Below the pieces are notes generated by a model that ran no database searches, was not told where the DNA came from, and saw only the letters and a program-made list of their open reading frames with translations. Made by a program: the position numbers and the translations under genes. This document shows positions 28,910 to 37,420 of a stretch of 64,000 nucleotides of DNA, in pieces; position 1 is the first letter of the stretch, and every line of letters begins with the position of its first letter. Location: NCBI RefSeq assembly GCF_025370785.1, contig NZ_JAMXFA010000030.1, forward strand, positions 1 to 64,000, written 5' to 3'. The stretch comes from Laspinema olomoucense D3b. GTDB lineage: Bacteria; Cyanobacteriota; Cyanobacteriia; Cyanobacteriales; Laspinemataceae.

Positions 28910-29956
28910 CTATAATTGGCTTGATTTGGGATTGATAGTGCGGGCAACTGCCCCTTTCAATTCAGACCATTTTACCTTGAGTTTCCAGAACTTCGAGGTT
29001 TCCATCCAAGCGAGTTGTTCTCGGAGGCGATCGCATTCGGCCTGAATCTCACCCACCCCCGAAGCCGAATTCGCCTGGGTTTCAAGCTGAATTTTGGCCT
29101 GCACCGCTTCATGATGCAACCACAGGGGATAAATTTCTAAAGGTAACGAATCAGACTGCGGCTGTGGAGTAAAATGACTAGGTATATCCGCCGTCCAATC
29201 CAGTTGTTCTAAAATAGAAAGATAGGGCAGTTCCGGATGTTGGAGAAACCGTACCAATGGGCGGTCAGGGGGCAATTGCTGAAACAAATTCGGGTCATAA
29301 ATAGTTTGGAACGCCCGGTCATCTAATTCCGATTTGACCGAAAGATTTAACTTGGTTTCTAAAAGTTTGACTAATTGAATCGGTTGTGCTAAAAGGGCAT
29401 TAACATTCACCAATAGACAGCGATCGGGATAGCGGCGATAAAAATCCAAAATATGGCGATTGTAATAGGCCCAACTGCGGATGGCATAATCAGGACGCTG
29501 GGAAAAAATTCCGCTATTTAGACGCAAAATGGAATCCACCACATCCCAGGGGAGACGATAGACGAATAGATAACGCGCCTCAGGGAGTAACTCATGCCAA
29601 AAATCGAGCATTAGGGAGGTCCTGGGGTCCTTCCAACCCCAAAGACCTCCCTGAGTATTTCGCGAGTCAATTAACCCTTGTGCCGTTGTTAAACCCGTTT
29701 TAAAGTGGTCCACATTGAGGGATTCCTGTTCCGTCCAACCCCAATCGGGCCAACCGGGGTCCCCAGGGGGACAACTTTCCTGGAGAAGCGATCGCTGAAA
29801 CTCCAGAAAATCCAAATCCTCGAAATACCCCTTCACATTAAAACGGTCAGCTTTATAGAGGCGATCGCCAAGTTCCACCCCGATGACTTTCATCAACGAA
29901 GCGATCAGAGAAGTTCCCGAACGGTGCATTCCGGTTATGATCAGGGGCAACGACAT
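28910..29956 (-). CDS. Sulfotransferase with coiled-coil tail
   Basis: A PAPS-type sulfotransferase of about 348 residues. The P-loop-like LIITGMHRSGTSLIASLMK binds the 5'-phosphosulfate, and ARYLFVYRLPWDVVDSILR supplies the 3'-phosphate site. After the ~250-residue catalytic part a short coiled coil leads to SKFWKLKVKWSELKGAV, nearly the same tail as the adjacent glycosyltransferase. I selected the ATG at 29956, preceded by AAGGA, instead of an upstream TTG at 29977. Belongs to the surface polysaccharide cluster and distinct in sequence from the other sulfotransferase. Confidence 0.87.
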   Translation of the reverse strand: MSLPLIITGMHRSGTSLIASLMKVIGVELGDRLYKADRFNVKGYFEDLDFLEFQRSLLQESCPPGDPGWPDWGWTEQESLNVDHFKTGLTTAQGLIDSRNTQGGLWGWKDPRTSLMLDFWHELLPEARYLFVYRLPWDVVDSILRLNSGIFSQRPDYAIRSWAYYNRHILDFYRRYPDRCLLVNVNALLAQPIQLVKLLETKLNLSVKSELDDRAFQTIYDPNLFQQLPPDRPLVRFLQHPELPYLSILEQLDWTADIPSHFTPQPQSDSLPLEIYPLWLHHEAVQAKIQLETQANSASGVGEIQAECDRLREQLAWMETSKFWKLKVKWSELKGAVARTINPKSSQL

Positions 29957-30070
29957 GATTCCTTGTATCCGTATCAATTAAAGGACATTTCCACGGTCCC
30001 ATCCTCCCCCCTGAATCCGGTTTAATGAGGGGAGGTTGGCGGGAATTGTTGGGTCATTCAGTCACAAGTC

Positions 30071-30100
30071 AAATTAAATCAAATTAAATCAAATTAAATC
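30071..30100. repeat. Three perfect 10-bp units
   Basis: AAATTAAATC is repeated three times head to tail; the last unit overlaps the stop codon of the Wzt-like gene, so slippage here would alter its final residues. Confidence 0.8.
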
Positions 30101-31500
30101 AATTCAATTTCTTTGACCATTTCCGGGACCTCTGCATCAACCGTAACACTGGGTTTAACCAGTAAGTCTACAATGCCGGTGGCGGATAAGCTTTGTTCCT
30201 GTTGAACCCGGAACATTGCCACATCAATACAACGGGCTAAATAAGTAAAATCCCCATTGACAATCCCCGAAACTCCAGCATTTAAAAAATAAACCCCGGG
30301 ATTGAGCAAACATTTAAACCGGAATTTTACAACAACTTTCGTCCCCGCTTCAACCGTTTGCAGAGAATGTTCGGAAAATGAATGAGACGCCCCACCGAGG
30401 TCTAGACCACTAATAGTTTTCACCAACATCCCACAGCGAATTTGAGAAGCAGACTCCAAAAATTCCACCGTATAGGTATAAACATATTCGTGACGACCCA
30501 CTAGGTTGTTCACTTTTTTTCCGGTGGGGGTCATGATGTGGGGGTCAATAATTTTCGCCCCACGGGATTCATAGTGTAGGGTATTACTCGGTTGCAGGTC
30601 TTCATCATAATAAGCGCGCGCTGCCTGTTCGACCGGACCCGACGAGGATGGCAGGGCAAATTCACTGGAAGGAGCCTTAAAAAACGGCAGTTTGGGCGCG
30701 TCTTCTGGCTCATCTTTTTCCTGATTTAACTTGCGAATTTCATCGCATAATGCCTCGACTTTATGAGGAGGAGAATAAATCAGTTTTTGATATTTATCCA
30801 CCACAATTTTTGGGGTATGATAGAGTAGCAATTCCCCATCATGCATAAAAATTGCGGAATCACATAACTCAATAACCATTGCAGCGGCATGGGAGACAAA
30901 TAAAATCGTCCCGCCTCGTTCTTGGATGGTTTCAATCCGCGCAAAGCACTTGCGTTGAAAGGCTTCATCGCCGACGGAAAGGGCTTCATCCACGATGAGA
31001 ATATCCGGGTCAACGCTGGTGGCGACGGCAAAAGCTAACCGGACAAACATCCCGCTGGAGTAGGTTTTGACGGGTTGATCCAGGAAATCGCCGATATCGG
31101 CAAAGGCGACAATTTCATCGAATCGATTCTCTACTTCTTGTTGAGAGAGACCGAGTAATTGAGCATTAAAAAAGACATTTTGCCGTCCGGTAAATTCCGG
31201 ATTAAACCCGCTGCCGAGTTCGAGGAGAGCGGAAATTCGGCCTTTGACTTCAACTTCGCCGCTGGTGGGAGATAGAGTGCCGACAATGGTTTGGAGGAGG
31301 GTACTTTTTCCGGATCCATTGCGACCGACAACGCCGAGGGTTTTGCCTTTAGGAAGTTCTAGGGAGACATCGCGTAAAGCCCAGAATTCATCGGAGCAGA
31401 CTTTGCCGGGGAGGAGAATTTCTTTCAGGCGATCGGCGGGATGCCGATAGCGTTTGAAGCATTTGGAAACATTTTTTAGCGAAATTGCAATTTCACCCAT
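30094..31500 (-). CDS. Polysaccharide ABC transporter ATP-binding protein (Wzt-like)
   Basis: A 468-residue ATPase that powers export of a completed polysaccharide across the inner membrane with the Wzm-type permease 200 bp upstream. The ABC domain (residues ~1-240) has Walker A VGRNGSGKSTLLQ, the Q-loop region, signature TYSSGMFVRLAFA, Walker B ILIVDEALSVGDE and switch FVSHAA. Residues ~290-468 form a beta-rich Wzt_C-type domain, which in homologues recognises the terminal modification of the glycan. That fits the methyl- and sulfo-transferases encoded downstream. Presence of this domain classes the pathway as ABC-transporter-dependent. Confidence 0.92.
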   Translation of the reverse strand: MGEIAISLKNVSKCFKRYRHPADRLKEILLPGKVCSDEFWALRDVSLELPKGKTLGVVGRNGSGKSTLLQTIVGTLSPTSGEVEVKGRISALLELGSGFNPEFTGRQNVFFNAQLLGLSQQEVENRFDEIVAFADIGDFLDQPVKTYSSGMFVRLAFAVATSVDPDILIVDEALSVGDEAFQRKCFARIETIQERGGTILFVSHAAAMVIELCDSAIFMHDGELLLYHTPKIVVDKYQKLIYSPPHKVEALCDEIRKLNQEKDEPEDAPKLPFFKAPSSEFALPSSSGPVEQAARAYYDEDLQPSNTLHYESRGAKIIDPHIMTPTGKKVNNLVGRHEYVYTYTVEFLESASQIRCGMLVKTISGLDLGGASHSFSEHSLQTVEAGTKVVVKFRFKCLLNPGVYFLNAGVSGIVNGDFTYLARCIDVAMFRVQQEQSLSATGIVDLLVKPSVTVDAEVPEMVKEIELI

Positions 31501-31559
31501 GAGTTTACTGGTGTATGAAACGGCCTGTCAATTTGTGGAGGAGGGAAGGAGAGGGATAG

Positions 31560-31616
31560 GGGAGATAGGGAGGATGGGGAGGATGGGGGAGATGGGGAGG
31601 ATGGGGGAGATGGGGT
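31560..31616. repeat. G-rich minisatellite
   Basis: Units of GGGGGAGATGGGGAGGAT lie between the permease and ATPase genes, followed by a short palindrome at 31644. Its position inside a likely operon means it would be transcribed. Confidence 0.8.
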
Positions 31617-31643
31617 AGAGAAATTAGTAACAAGAGTTGGTAG

Positions 31644-31661
31644 TAACGACTGAAGTCGTTA
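31644..31661. repeat. TAACGAC palindrome
   Basis: TAACGACTGAAGTCGTTA, an 8-bp stem with a 2-base loop, beside the G-rich minisatellite. It corresponds to the palindromes at 10614-10648 and 53043-53058. Confidence 0.75.
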
Positions 31662-31692
31662 TCTTCCCCATCCTTTATCCTTTATTCTTAAT

Positions 31693-32550
31693 TTAGATGA
31701 CATCCGCAAAGGCGGGGCGTAAGCGTCGGTAGGACCAGAAACCAAGTGCGAAGATGACTAAAGAAATCACGGTAGCAAGTGCCCATTCTCCGGGGTGGTT
31801 GATTTCTCCAACGAGGATAATATCTCGATAGGTTTCTGCGATCGCCGCCATTGGATTCAACCAAAATACTAACTCCCGCCATTGCTCAGGAATCACGGTA
31901 GCGGGGTAACAAATTGGAGTCACATAAAACCACAAATTTACCAGGACACTTAAGGTTTGGGGAATGTCTCTCAAAAATACGGTGAATCCCGAGGTTAAAT
32001 ATCCCAATCCAGCCGTAAATAGCAGTTGGGTCACCCACACTAGGGGGAGGAGGAACAAAGTGGGATGTAGCGTATCGGAAGAAATCGCTAACATGAAAAT
32101 TAAGGCCATGAGTCCAAAGGTACTTTCGATAAAGGCGGAGAGCACCGGGACCCAGGGAAGTAAACTCAGGGGGAAAACCACTTTTTTGACTAAATTGGGT
32201 TGTCCTACCACCACATTAGAGGCTTGCATAAAGCCACTGGTAAAAGCAATCCAAGGGACCAATCCGGCAAACAACCATAAACCAAAGGTAAAGCTATTTT
32301 CCGGTAAGTTATTGTCGGGCAGCTTGACCTTTAAAATAACAGAGAAGACATAGGTGTAAATTAACAATTGGGAAAGCTGATTGAGCAACGGCCACAAATT
32401 GCCCAAAACTGACCCTTTATAACGAGCGGCTAAGTCTCGTTGAACCAGGGTTTTGAGCAGGTTGAGCTTGATTAACAGTTGTTCATCGAGCAGTGACCTT
32501 TGGGAAATGGGGTTTGCCTTGCGAAAGGCTCCTTTGATTGTTCTGACCAA
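31693..32550 (-). CDS. Polysaccharide ABC transporter permease (Wzm-like)
   Basis: A 285-residue integral inner-membrane protein of the ABC-2 type with about six hydrophobic spans and the conserved cytoplasmic start LVQRDLAARYKGSVLGNLWP. Other spans include YTYVFSVIL, FGLWLFAGLVPWIAFTSGF and a late VNLWFYVTPICYP motif typical of O-antigen/teichoic acid exporters. It forms the channel energised by the Wzt-like ATPase downstream. The start codon is TTG, with GAGG about ten bases upstream. First gene of the minus-strand polysaccharide cluster; its promoter should lie in the 430 bp upstream region. Confidence 0.92.
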   Translation of the reverse strand: MVRTIKGAFRKANPISQRSLLDEQLLIKLNLLKTLVQRDLAARYKGSVLGNLWPLLNQLSQLLIYTYVFSVILKVKLPDNNLPENSFTFGLWLFAGLVPWIAFTSGFMQASNVVVGQPNLVKKVVFPLSLLPWVPVLSAFIESTFGLMALIFMLAISSDTLHPTLFLLPLVWVTQLLFTAGLGYLTSGFTVFLRDIPQTLSVLVNLWFYVTPICYPATVIPEQWRELVFWLNPMAAIAETYRDIILVGEINHPGEWALATVISLVIFALGFWSYRRLRPAFADVI

Positions 32551-32982
32551 TTTTCACATCCTCACCCACAACTACAGATAGGGGGCTACATGGGTGCGAT
32601 TGCAGGTGCAACGCTCAGGCGATCGCTCGATTTGAGGATCCTCTGACACCATGAGCCGGGAATTAACTAGACTTAGAGGCGATCGCTCGTTGGAGGGTTC
32701 CCCCTTCCTATGGCGATCGCGCTTAGAGCTTAGGATAACCAATCCCCTGTCAGAATAGCCTAACGGAGAAAGTTATAAGCATATTTTCTTAGTCTTTTTG
32801 CAAAAACAGTATATCCTGATAGCTTGTCAGATACGGGCCTCCACACCATCGGCCATAATATTTCCCCACGACACTAACTCTTCTTTTGGAGCTCCACTCT
32901 AACAACAGGCCCCTTCATCTTTTCTTTAATGATTACAGCGTTGGGTAAATGTCGGTTAATTTCATCCAAAGTGGGGCTTTTC
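32551..32982. other. Intergenic region rich in HIP1 sites
   Basis: No gene seen. Three GCGATCGC octamers occur within about 100 bp (near 32620-32720). It should contain the promoter of the polysaccharide cluster and the end of the gene at 32983-33519. An AT-rich stretch around 32780-32830 is the likeliest promoter area but no clear boxes could be assigned. Confidence 0.5.
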
Positions 32983-33519
32983 CTATAAAACAGCTTGCAA
33001 CGCTGTGGCGATCGCCGCTTTTTGTTCCGCGTCGTACTTCCAGCGTTCTAAAAATGACTGATAACTTCCGGTTCCACTGCGGATGGTTTCTAACAGAGAT
33101 TCAATCTTGCGGTGCATCGTCGGTAAGGCTAGAGTTTGAATAATCACTGTGCTGCGATCGCGCACGCGCTCGGATCCTTGAGCCGTCGTTTCATCTCCCG
33201 AACGGCGGTGAGCAATCACCATTGCCGAAGACATCGCCAGATTTTTAACCATTAATTCCGAAACAATCTCCTCGGAGGAGCCTAATCCCTGGAAAATTCC
33301 AGGAGAGGGGCGATCGGCCAAAGTCCCCTCATCACTCAAGTAAGTCACGAAAAACCCCCGCGCCCCATTTTCAGTTCGCACCAAATTTTCAGTAACTTGA
33401 GCAATCTCTGTTTCTGAAAGCGCCCCTGTCGCCATTTGCTCTAGGAACGATTGGGTGAGGGCGATCGCCTCCGGAAAGCTCACCGAGTCCGGTACCGTTA
33501 AAGAAGATACATTAGTCAT
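32983..33519 (-). CDS. Conserved hypothetical protein
   Basis: A 178-residue soluble protein, ATG start, with no signal peptide or membrane span. It is mostly helical and includes [49 protein letters not shown] and [19 protein letters not shown] believe relatives occur widely in cyanobacteria, but I know no function. It is divergent from ruvB, about 70 bp apart, so the two may share a regulatory region. The composition and HIP1 use match the surroundings, with no sign of recent transfer. Confidence 0.75.
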   Translation of the reverse strand: MTNVSSLTVPDSVSFPEAIALTQSFLEQMATGALSETEIAQVTENLVRTENGARGFFVTYLSDEGTLADRPSPGIFQGLGSSEEIVSELMVKNLAMSSAMVIAHRRSGDETTAQGSERVRDRSTVIIQTLALPTMHRKIESLLETIRSGTGSYQSFLERWKYDAEQKAAIATALQAVL

Positions 33520-33592
33520 AAGTCATAAAATAGCCCGTTTAAAAAAGGGCGCTTCGCGCCATTCGCACTATTGTCTACGAACAAAGGCACTC

Positions 33593-34705
33593 ATGGCAAT
33601 CATCTCTTCCCATAACCCCACCGATCCACCGCAGAAAGAGCGTAAAACCGCTGAAAAAGCTGCAACCTACCACCCCTCAACCCCTGGACTGCTCGAACCC
33701 CAAGCAACCCCGGAAGAACAAATCAACATTCAGCAGGAAGAAAGCATTCGCCCTCACCGCTTGGCGGATTATATTGGACAAAAAGACCTCAAAGAAGTCC
33801 TAGATATTGCCATTAAAGCCGCCAAATCGCGATCGGAAGCTCTGGATCATTTATTGCTGTATGGTCCCCCCGGTTTGGGCAAAACCACAATGGCTTTGAT
33901 TTTATCCAGTGAAATGAAAGTGGGCTGTAAAATCACCTCAGCCCCTGCTTTAGAACGCCCCCGAGATATCGTCGGGTTACTGGTGAATCTGCAACCTGGG
34001 GATGTACTGTTCATCGATGAAATTCATCGCCTCAGTCGGATGAGTGAAGAAATTCTCTATCCGGCATTGGAAGATTTTCGCGTGGATATTACCATCGGCA
34101 AAGGACAAAGTGCACGAACTCGGACTATTCCCCTGCAACGGTTCACCCTGGTGGGAGCCACAACCCGCATAGGTAATCTCTCCTCCCCCCTGCGCGATCG
34201 CTTTGGGTTGATTCAACGGTTACGCTTCTATGAGGTGGATGAACTAACGGCGATCGTCCAACGGACTGCCGAACTCCTACAAACTCCCATTACCCCTGAT
34301 GGATGCGAAGAAATTGCCCGTCGTTCTAGGGGAACTCCCCGCATCGCTAACCGCCTCCTCAAACGGGTCCGCGACTACGCCCAAGTCAAGGAATGCGGAG
34401 ATATTAACGCCTCCGTGGCCAATCAAGCCTTAGAATTGTTTAACGTAGACCCGATCGGTCTGGATTGGACCGACCAACGTTTATTAAAAATGTTGATTGA
34501 AAATTTCAACGGCGGCCCAGTAGGATTGGAAACCCTCGCTGCGGCAGCGGGAGAGGATTCTCAAACCATTGAGGAGGTTTATGAGCCTTATTTATTACAA
34601 ATCGGCTATTTGAATCGCACCCATCGCGGCAGAACCGCCACCCCAGCCGCTTGGCGGCATTTCGGTTACAACCCACCCCCGGAACAATTGTCTTTGAAGA
34701 TTTAG
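33593..34705 (+). CDS. ruvB: Holliday junction branch migration helicase RuvB
   Basis: AAA+ motor of the RuvAB complex, driving branch migration of Holliday junctions in recombinational repair. The 370-residue product has Walker [14 protein letters not shown], Walker [13 protein letters not shown], sensor 1 [20 protein letters not shown] with the arginine finger region, and the C-terminal winged-helix domain ([26 protein letters not shown]-like [14 protein letters not shown]). I chose ATG at 33593; the frame is open further upstream, across the divergent gene, but this is not RuvB. An N-terminal extension of ~50 residues rich in Pro and Glu is common in cyanobacteria. Confidence 0.97.
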   Translation: MAIISSHNPTDPPQKERKTAEKAATYHPSTPGLLEPQATPEEQINIQQEESIRPHRLADYIGQKDLKEVLDIAIKAAKSRSEALDHLLLYGPPGLGKTTMALILSSEMKVGCKITSAPALERPRDIVGLLVNLQPGDVLFIDEIHRLSRMSEEILYPALEDFRVDITIGKGQSARTRTIPLQRFTLVGATTRIGNLSSPLRDRFGLIQRLRFYEVDELTAIVQRTAELLQTPITPDGCEEIARRSRGTPRIANRLLKRVRDYAQVKECGDINASVANQALELFNVDPIGLDWTDQRLLKMLIENFNGGPVGLETLAAAAGEDSQTIEEVYEPYLLQIGYLNRTHRGRTATPAAWRHFGYNPPPEQLSLKI

Positions 34706-34714
34706 ATTTAATCG

Positions 34715-34804
34715 CCCGCACCCTAAAGGGTGGGGCTATACGGACGAAGCCTGCCTGCGCAGGCTAAGAGAAAAAACAGACTTTTGACAACTGGATTTGG
34801 TATC
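34715..34804 (+). repeat. Dispersed ~90 bp repeat element, copy B
   Basis: Ten bases after the ruvB stop. The parts are CACCCTAAAGGGTGGGGC, the hairpin AGCCTGCCTGCGCAGGCT and CTTTTGACAACTGGATTTGG. Compared with copy C the stem has a paired T-A for C-G change that keeps the fold. It may serve as the ruvB terminator. Confidence 0.8.
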
Positions 34805-34831
34805 AATCTAATTTAAAAAAAAACATACCCA

Positions 34832-35695
34832 ATGGAGAAAGGATTGAGAACAACAGCGAACCTTTGGCAACGGCAGGTAATCAGAATCGCATTGCTCTGT
34901 TTAGTCTGTTTATTCACTTGGATCGGAACGTTTAGTCCAGCTTATGCTCAATCGGAGGAAGCGGAAACGCGGGGACTGGGGGCTGAAGCAATTTTACAAC
35001 TGGAAGAACTGGGAACCCAAGCCTTTGCGGCGATGAATGCTGGGGATTTAGTAGGGGCAGAAAGGTACTGGACTCAGTTTTTAGAGCAGGTGCCGGATAA
35101 TGCGGCTGCCTGGAGTAATCGCGGGAATATCAAGGTGAGTTTAAATAAACTCGAAGAGGCGATCGCCGACTATAATCGGGCGATCGCACTGGCACCAGAT
35201 GCTCCCGACCCCTACCTCAATCGCGGAACTGCCTATGAGGGGTTAAAACGCTGGGACGATGCGATCGCCGACTACAATCATGTCCTCGAACTCGACCCCC
35301 AAGACCCTGCCGCCTACAATAATCGTGGCAATGCCGAAGCGGGACGCGGAAACTGGACCGAAGCTGTTGCCAACTATCAAAAAGCCAGTGAACTCGCCCC
35401 AGATTATGCCTTCGCCCGCGCCAATTACACCCTCGCCCTCTATCAAACCGGGGAAGAAGCAGCCGCTATCCAGTCGATGAAAAATATCCTCCGCAAATAT
35501 CCCAAATTTGCCGATATGCGGGCCGCCCTCACCGCCGCCCTCTGGACCCAAGGACATCGCGGTGAAGCCGAAAGCAATTGGGTTGCTGCCGTCGGTTTAG
35601 ACACCCGCTATAAAGATTTAGACTGGGTTGCCAATATCCGCCGCTGGCCCCCTGCAATGGTCAGCGCCCTGGAGAAGTTTCTTAAGATTGAGTGA
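34832..35695 (+). CDS. Exported TPR-repeat protein
   Basis: A 287-residue protein with a signal peptide: basic start, hydrophobic IRIALLCLVCLFTWIGTF and a probable cut at AYA-QS (around residues 40-41). The mature part holds about four tetratricopeptide repeats (AAWSNRGNIKVSLNKLEEAI, PYLNRGTAYEGLKRWDDAI, AAYNNRGNAEAGRGNWTEAV and FARANYTLALYQTG), followed by a helical C-terminus. Such proteins act in the periplasm or thylakoid lumen as assembly scaffolds; the partner is unknown. A purine-rich region upstream (AAAAAAAAC...GGAGAAAGG) surrounds the ATG. Confidence 0.87.
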   Translation: MEKGLRTTANLWQRQVIRIALLCLVCLFTWIGTFSPAYAQSEEAETRGLGAEAILQLEELGTQAFAAMNAGDLVGAERYWTQFLEQVPDNAAAWSNRGNIKVSLNKLEEAIADYNRAIALAPDAPDPYLNRGTAYEGLKRWDDAIADYNHVLELDPQDPAAYNNRGNAEAGRGNWTEAVANYQKASELAPDYAFARANYTLALYQTGEEAAAIQSMKNILRKYPKFADMRAALTAALWTQGHRGEAESNWVAAVGLDTRYKDLDWVANIRRWPPAMVSALEKFLKIE

Positions 35696-35697
35696 GG

Positions 35698-35797
35698 GGT
35701 CATTGGTCATTTGTCATTGGTCATTGGTCATTTGTCATTGGTCATTGGTCATTTGTCATTGGGGGATGGGGGATGGGGGATGGGGGATGGGGGAGAT
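35698..35797. repeat. GGTCATTTGTCATT tandem repeat and GGGGGAT minisatellite
   Basis: Three units of GGTCATTTGTCATT with GGTCATT spacers run directly into five GGGGGAT units. The last is followed near 35800 by TTTGTAGTAATGACTTGCTG, a decayed form of the palindrome at 10614. The CATTTGTC motif also appears at 51423-51451. Confidence 0.75.
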
Positions 35798-35857
35798 GTT
35801 TGTAGTAATGACTTGCTGTTGTTATCCCTCGCAGTCTTTGCCATCACGTTTGAGCCT

Positions 35858-36667
35858 TCAGGTATTGCCTCTAACTAACTCCGCAATCAAGGCTGGTGTC
35901 AACTCCTTAACATTCCCTAAGACGATCGCTGCACCTGCTTTTTTCAGTGTGGCACTGTAGGCGTTTTTTCTCTCTTCGCTTTCTTGCACATGAGGCGGTA
36001 AAACCCCCACCCCGACCCAGGTTCGCTTCGGATCCTGTTGCTTGGCTTGGGTAACTGTGTACAAATCCGCTACGGTATCTCCCACATACACCACCGGGGC
36101 ATTCTCAACACTGGAATATCGACTTTGTAATTGCTCCAGGGTGGCAAAAAGTCCTGTCGGGTCCGGCTTCCCCGGTGCATCTTCCATCGCAATTACAACT
36201 GGATCCGTTAATCCCAGGGCACCTTCTAAGACATAAGCGGCTTCTGCTCTCATGGCCCCACTAAAAAAGCCCCAGGGAATTCCCGCTTGGGTCAAACTGT
36301 CCAAATAGGCGGGATTAACTAACAAGGGTTCTTGACAAATGTAGCCTGTCATGGTAAGAGGGTCGGGACCGCGATAGCGGGATTGAAAAAAGTTAACCAG
36401 GGTATCGTAATCCAATGACAGGCGATCGCGACTTTGACCTTGACTCTCGAAGTAGCGACAAACTAACTCAAAAGAGGCATCCCAGTCATTATTCCAGACG
36501 CCTTCTGACTTGAGCCTGTCAATGTCTGCCGAGGAAGGACGATAGGCAGTTTGGGTAAAGTGTTCTACCGTATCAGCGATCGCCCTGCGGTAAGAACCGC
36601 TGACATCCCGAATCACCCCATCAATATCAAAAACTGCGATCGCCGTCGTTGTCATATTCGTATCCAT
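35858..36667 (-). CDS. HAD-superfamily hydrolase (TIGR01548-like)
   Basis: A 269-residue haloacid-dehalogenase-fold phosphatase. Motif I is VFDIDGVIRDVSGSY (nucleophile Asp), motif II lies in WGFFSGAMRAEA, and motif III/IV are represented by MEDAPGKPDPTGLF (Lys) and VVYVGDTVADLYTV (acidic pair). The cap lies between motifs I and II. The DGVIRDVSGSYRRAI opening is characteristic of the TIGR01548 subfamily, often found near histidine biosynthesis genes in other organisms, although none is present here. Substrate unknown. ATG at 36667; a second ATG four codons inside is also possible. Confidence 0.88.
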   Translation of the reverse strand: MDTNMTTTAIAVFDIDGVIRDVSGSYRRAIADTVEHFTQTAYRPSSADIDRLKSEGVWNNDWDASFELVCRYFESQGQSRDRLSLDYDTLVNFFQSRYRGPDPLTMTGYICQEPLLVNPAYLDSLTQAGIPWGFFSGAMRAEAAYVLEGALGLTDPVVIAMEDAPGKPDPTGLFATLEQLQSRYSSVENAPVVYVGDTVADLYTVTQAKQQDPKRTWVGVGVLPPHVQESEERKNAYSATLKKAGAAIVLGNVKELTPALIAELVRGNT

Positions 36668-36945
36668 CGTAAGTAGGTCCCCTCCATAACAGCTTTAAAG
36701 TGCTGTTATTCAGGATATAGGCCCTAGAGCATCGATAGTCCCAAAAGAAAAAAGATTGCGATCGCCTTTCGTTAAACATCAGCTATAATTAAAAACTGGC
36801 CTATTCCCAAAGAAGGGGACCCGGAAAAATTGAGATTTTATTTGAGCCTTTATTTTTCCAATCATCGCCCAAGTAGCCCAAATATGCGCTACAATAAAGC
36901 GTTGTACCATTACCAGAAGATTACACAAACCTCAAGGAGGTGTGA

Positions 36946-37245
36946 TTGTCAAAGTTCATTTTAAAAGTTCTCTGGTTAGAGGACAACGTCGCGATCGCAG
37001 TTGATCAAGTTGTGGGTAAGGGAACCAGCCCTTTAACCCGTTACTTCTTCTGGCCTCGAAATGATGCCTGGGAAGAACTAAAAAATGAGTTAGAAGCGAA
37101 GCACTGGATCTCCGAAACTGACCGCGTAGAGTTGCTCAACAAAGCCACTGAAGTCATTAATTACTGGCAAGAAGAAGGCCGAAGGCAGCCCATGATGGAA
37201 GCTCAGTCCAAATTTCCGGAAGTGGCCTTTACAGGTAGCAGCTGA
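36946..37245 (+). CDS. ycf65: Ribosomal protein PSRP-3/Ycf65 (cS23)
   Basis: A 99-residue 30S-associated protein known from cyanobacteria and plastids (plastid-specific ribosomal protein 3). Characteristic stretches are [40 protein letters not shown] and [10 protein letters not shown]. The start codon is TTG at 36946: AAGGAGG lies five bases upstream, and TGA at 36943 blocks any longer reading. A TACAAT at 36890-36895 is a plausible -10 box. A strong hairpin with T-run follows the stop, making this a single-gene unit. Confidence 0.93.
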   Translation: MSKFILKVLWLEDNVAIAVDQVVGKGTSPLTRYFFWPRNDAWEELKNELEAKHWISETDRVELLNKATEVINYWQEEGRRQPMMEAQSKFPEVAFTGSS

Positions 37246-37272
37246 AGCCCTGAGTTATCAAACCTTCACAGC

Positions 37273-37310
37273 AGCGGATATCTCTAAAAAGATATCCGCT
37301 GATTGTTTTT
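37273..37310 (+). terminator. Intrinsic terminator after ycf65
   Basis: AGCGGATATCT and AGATATCCGCT form a perfect 11-bp stem with a short A-rich loop, followed by GATTGTTTTT. It starts 28 bases after the stop codon. Confidence 0.88.
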
Positions 37311-37420
37311 GATCAACGCTAGTGATCAAAATCACCCGAGATGGGCTAAAGAATCAACCCCATCGGAAAAAGAGCAGTTACCATAGAATTGAGCACTTAC
37401 ACTCCACAGGTTGACAGTTT

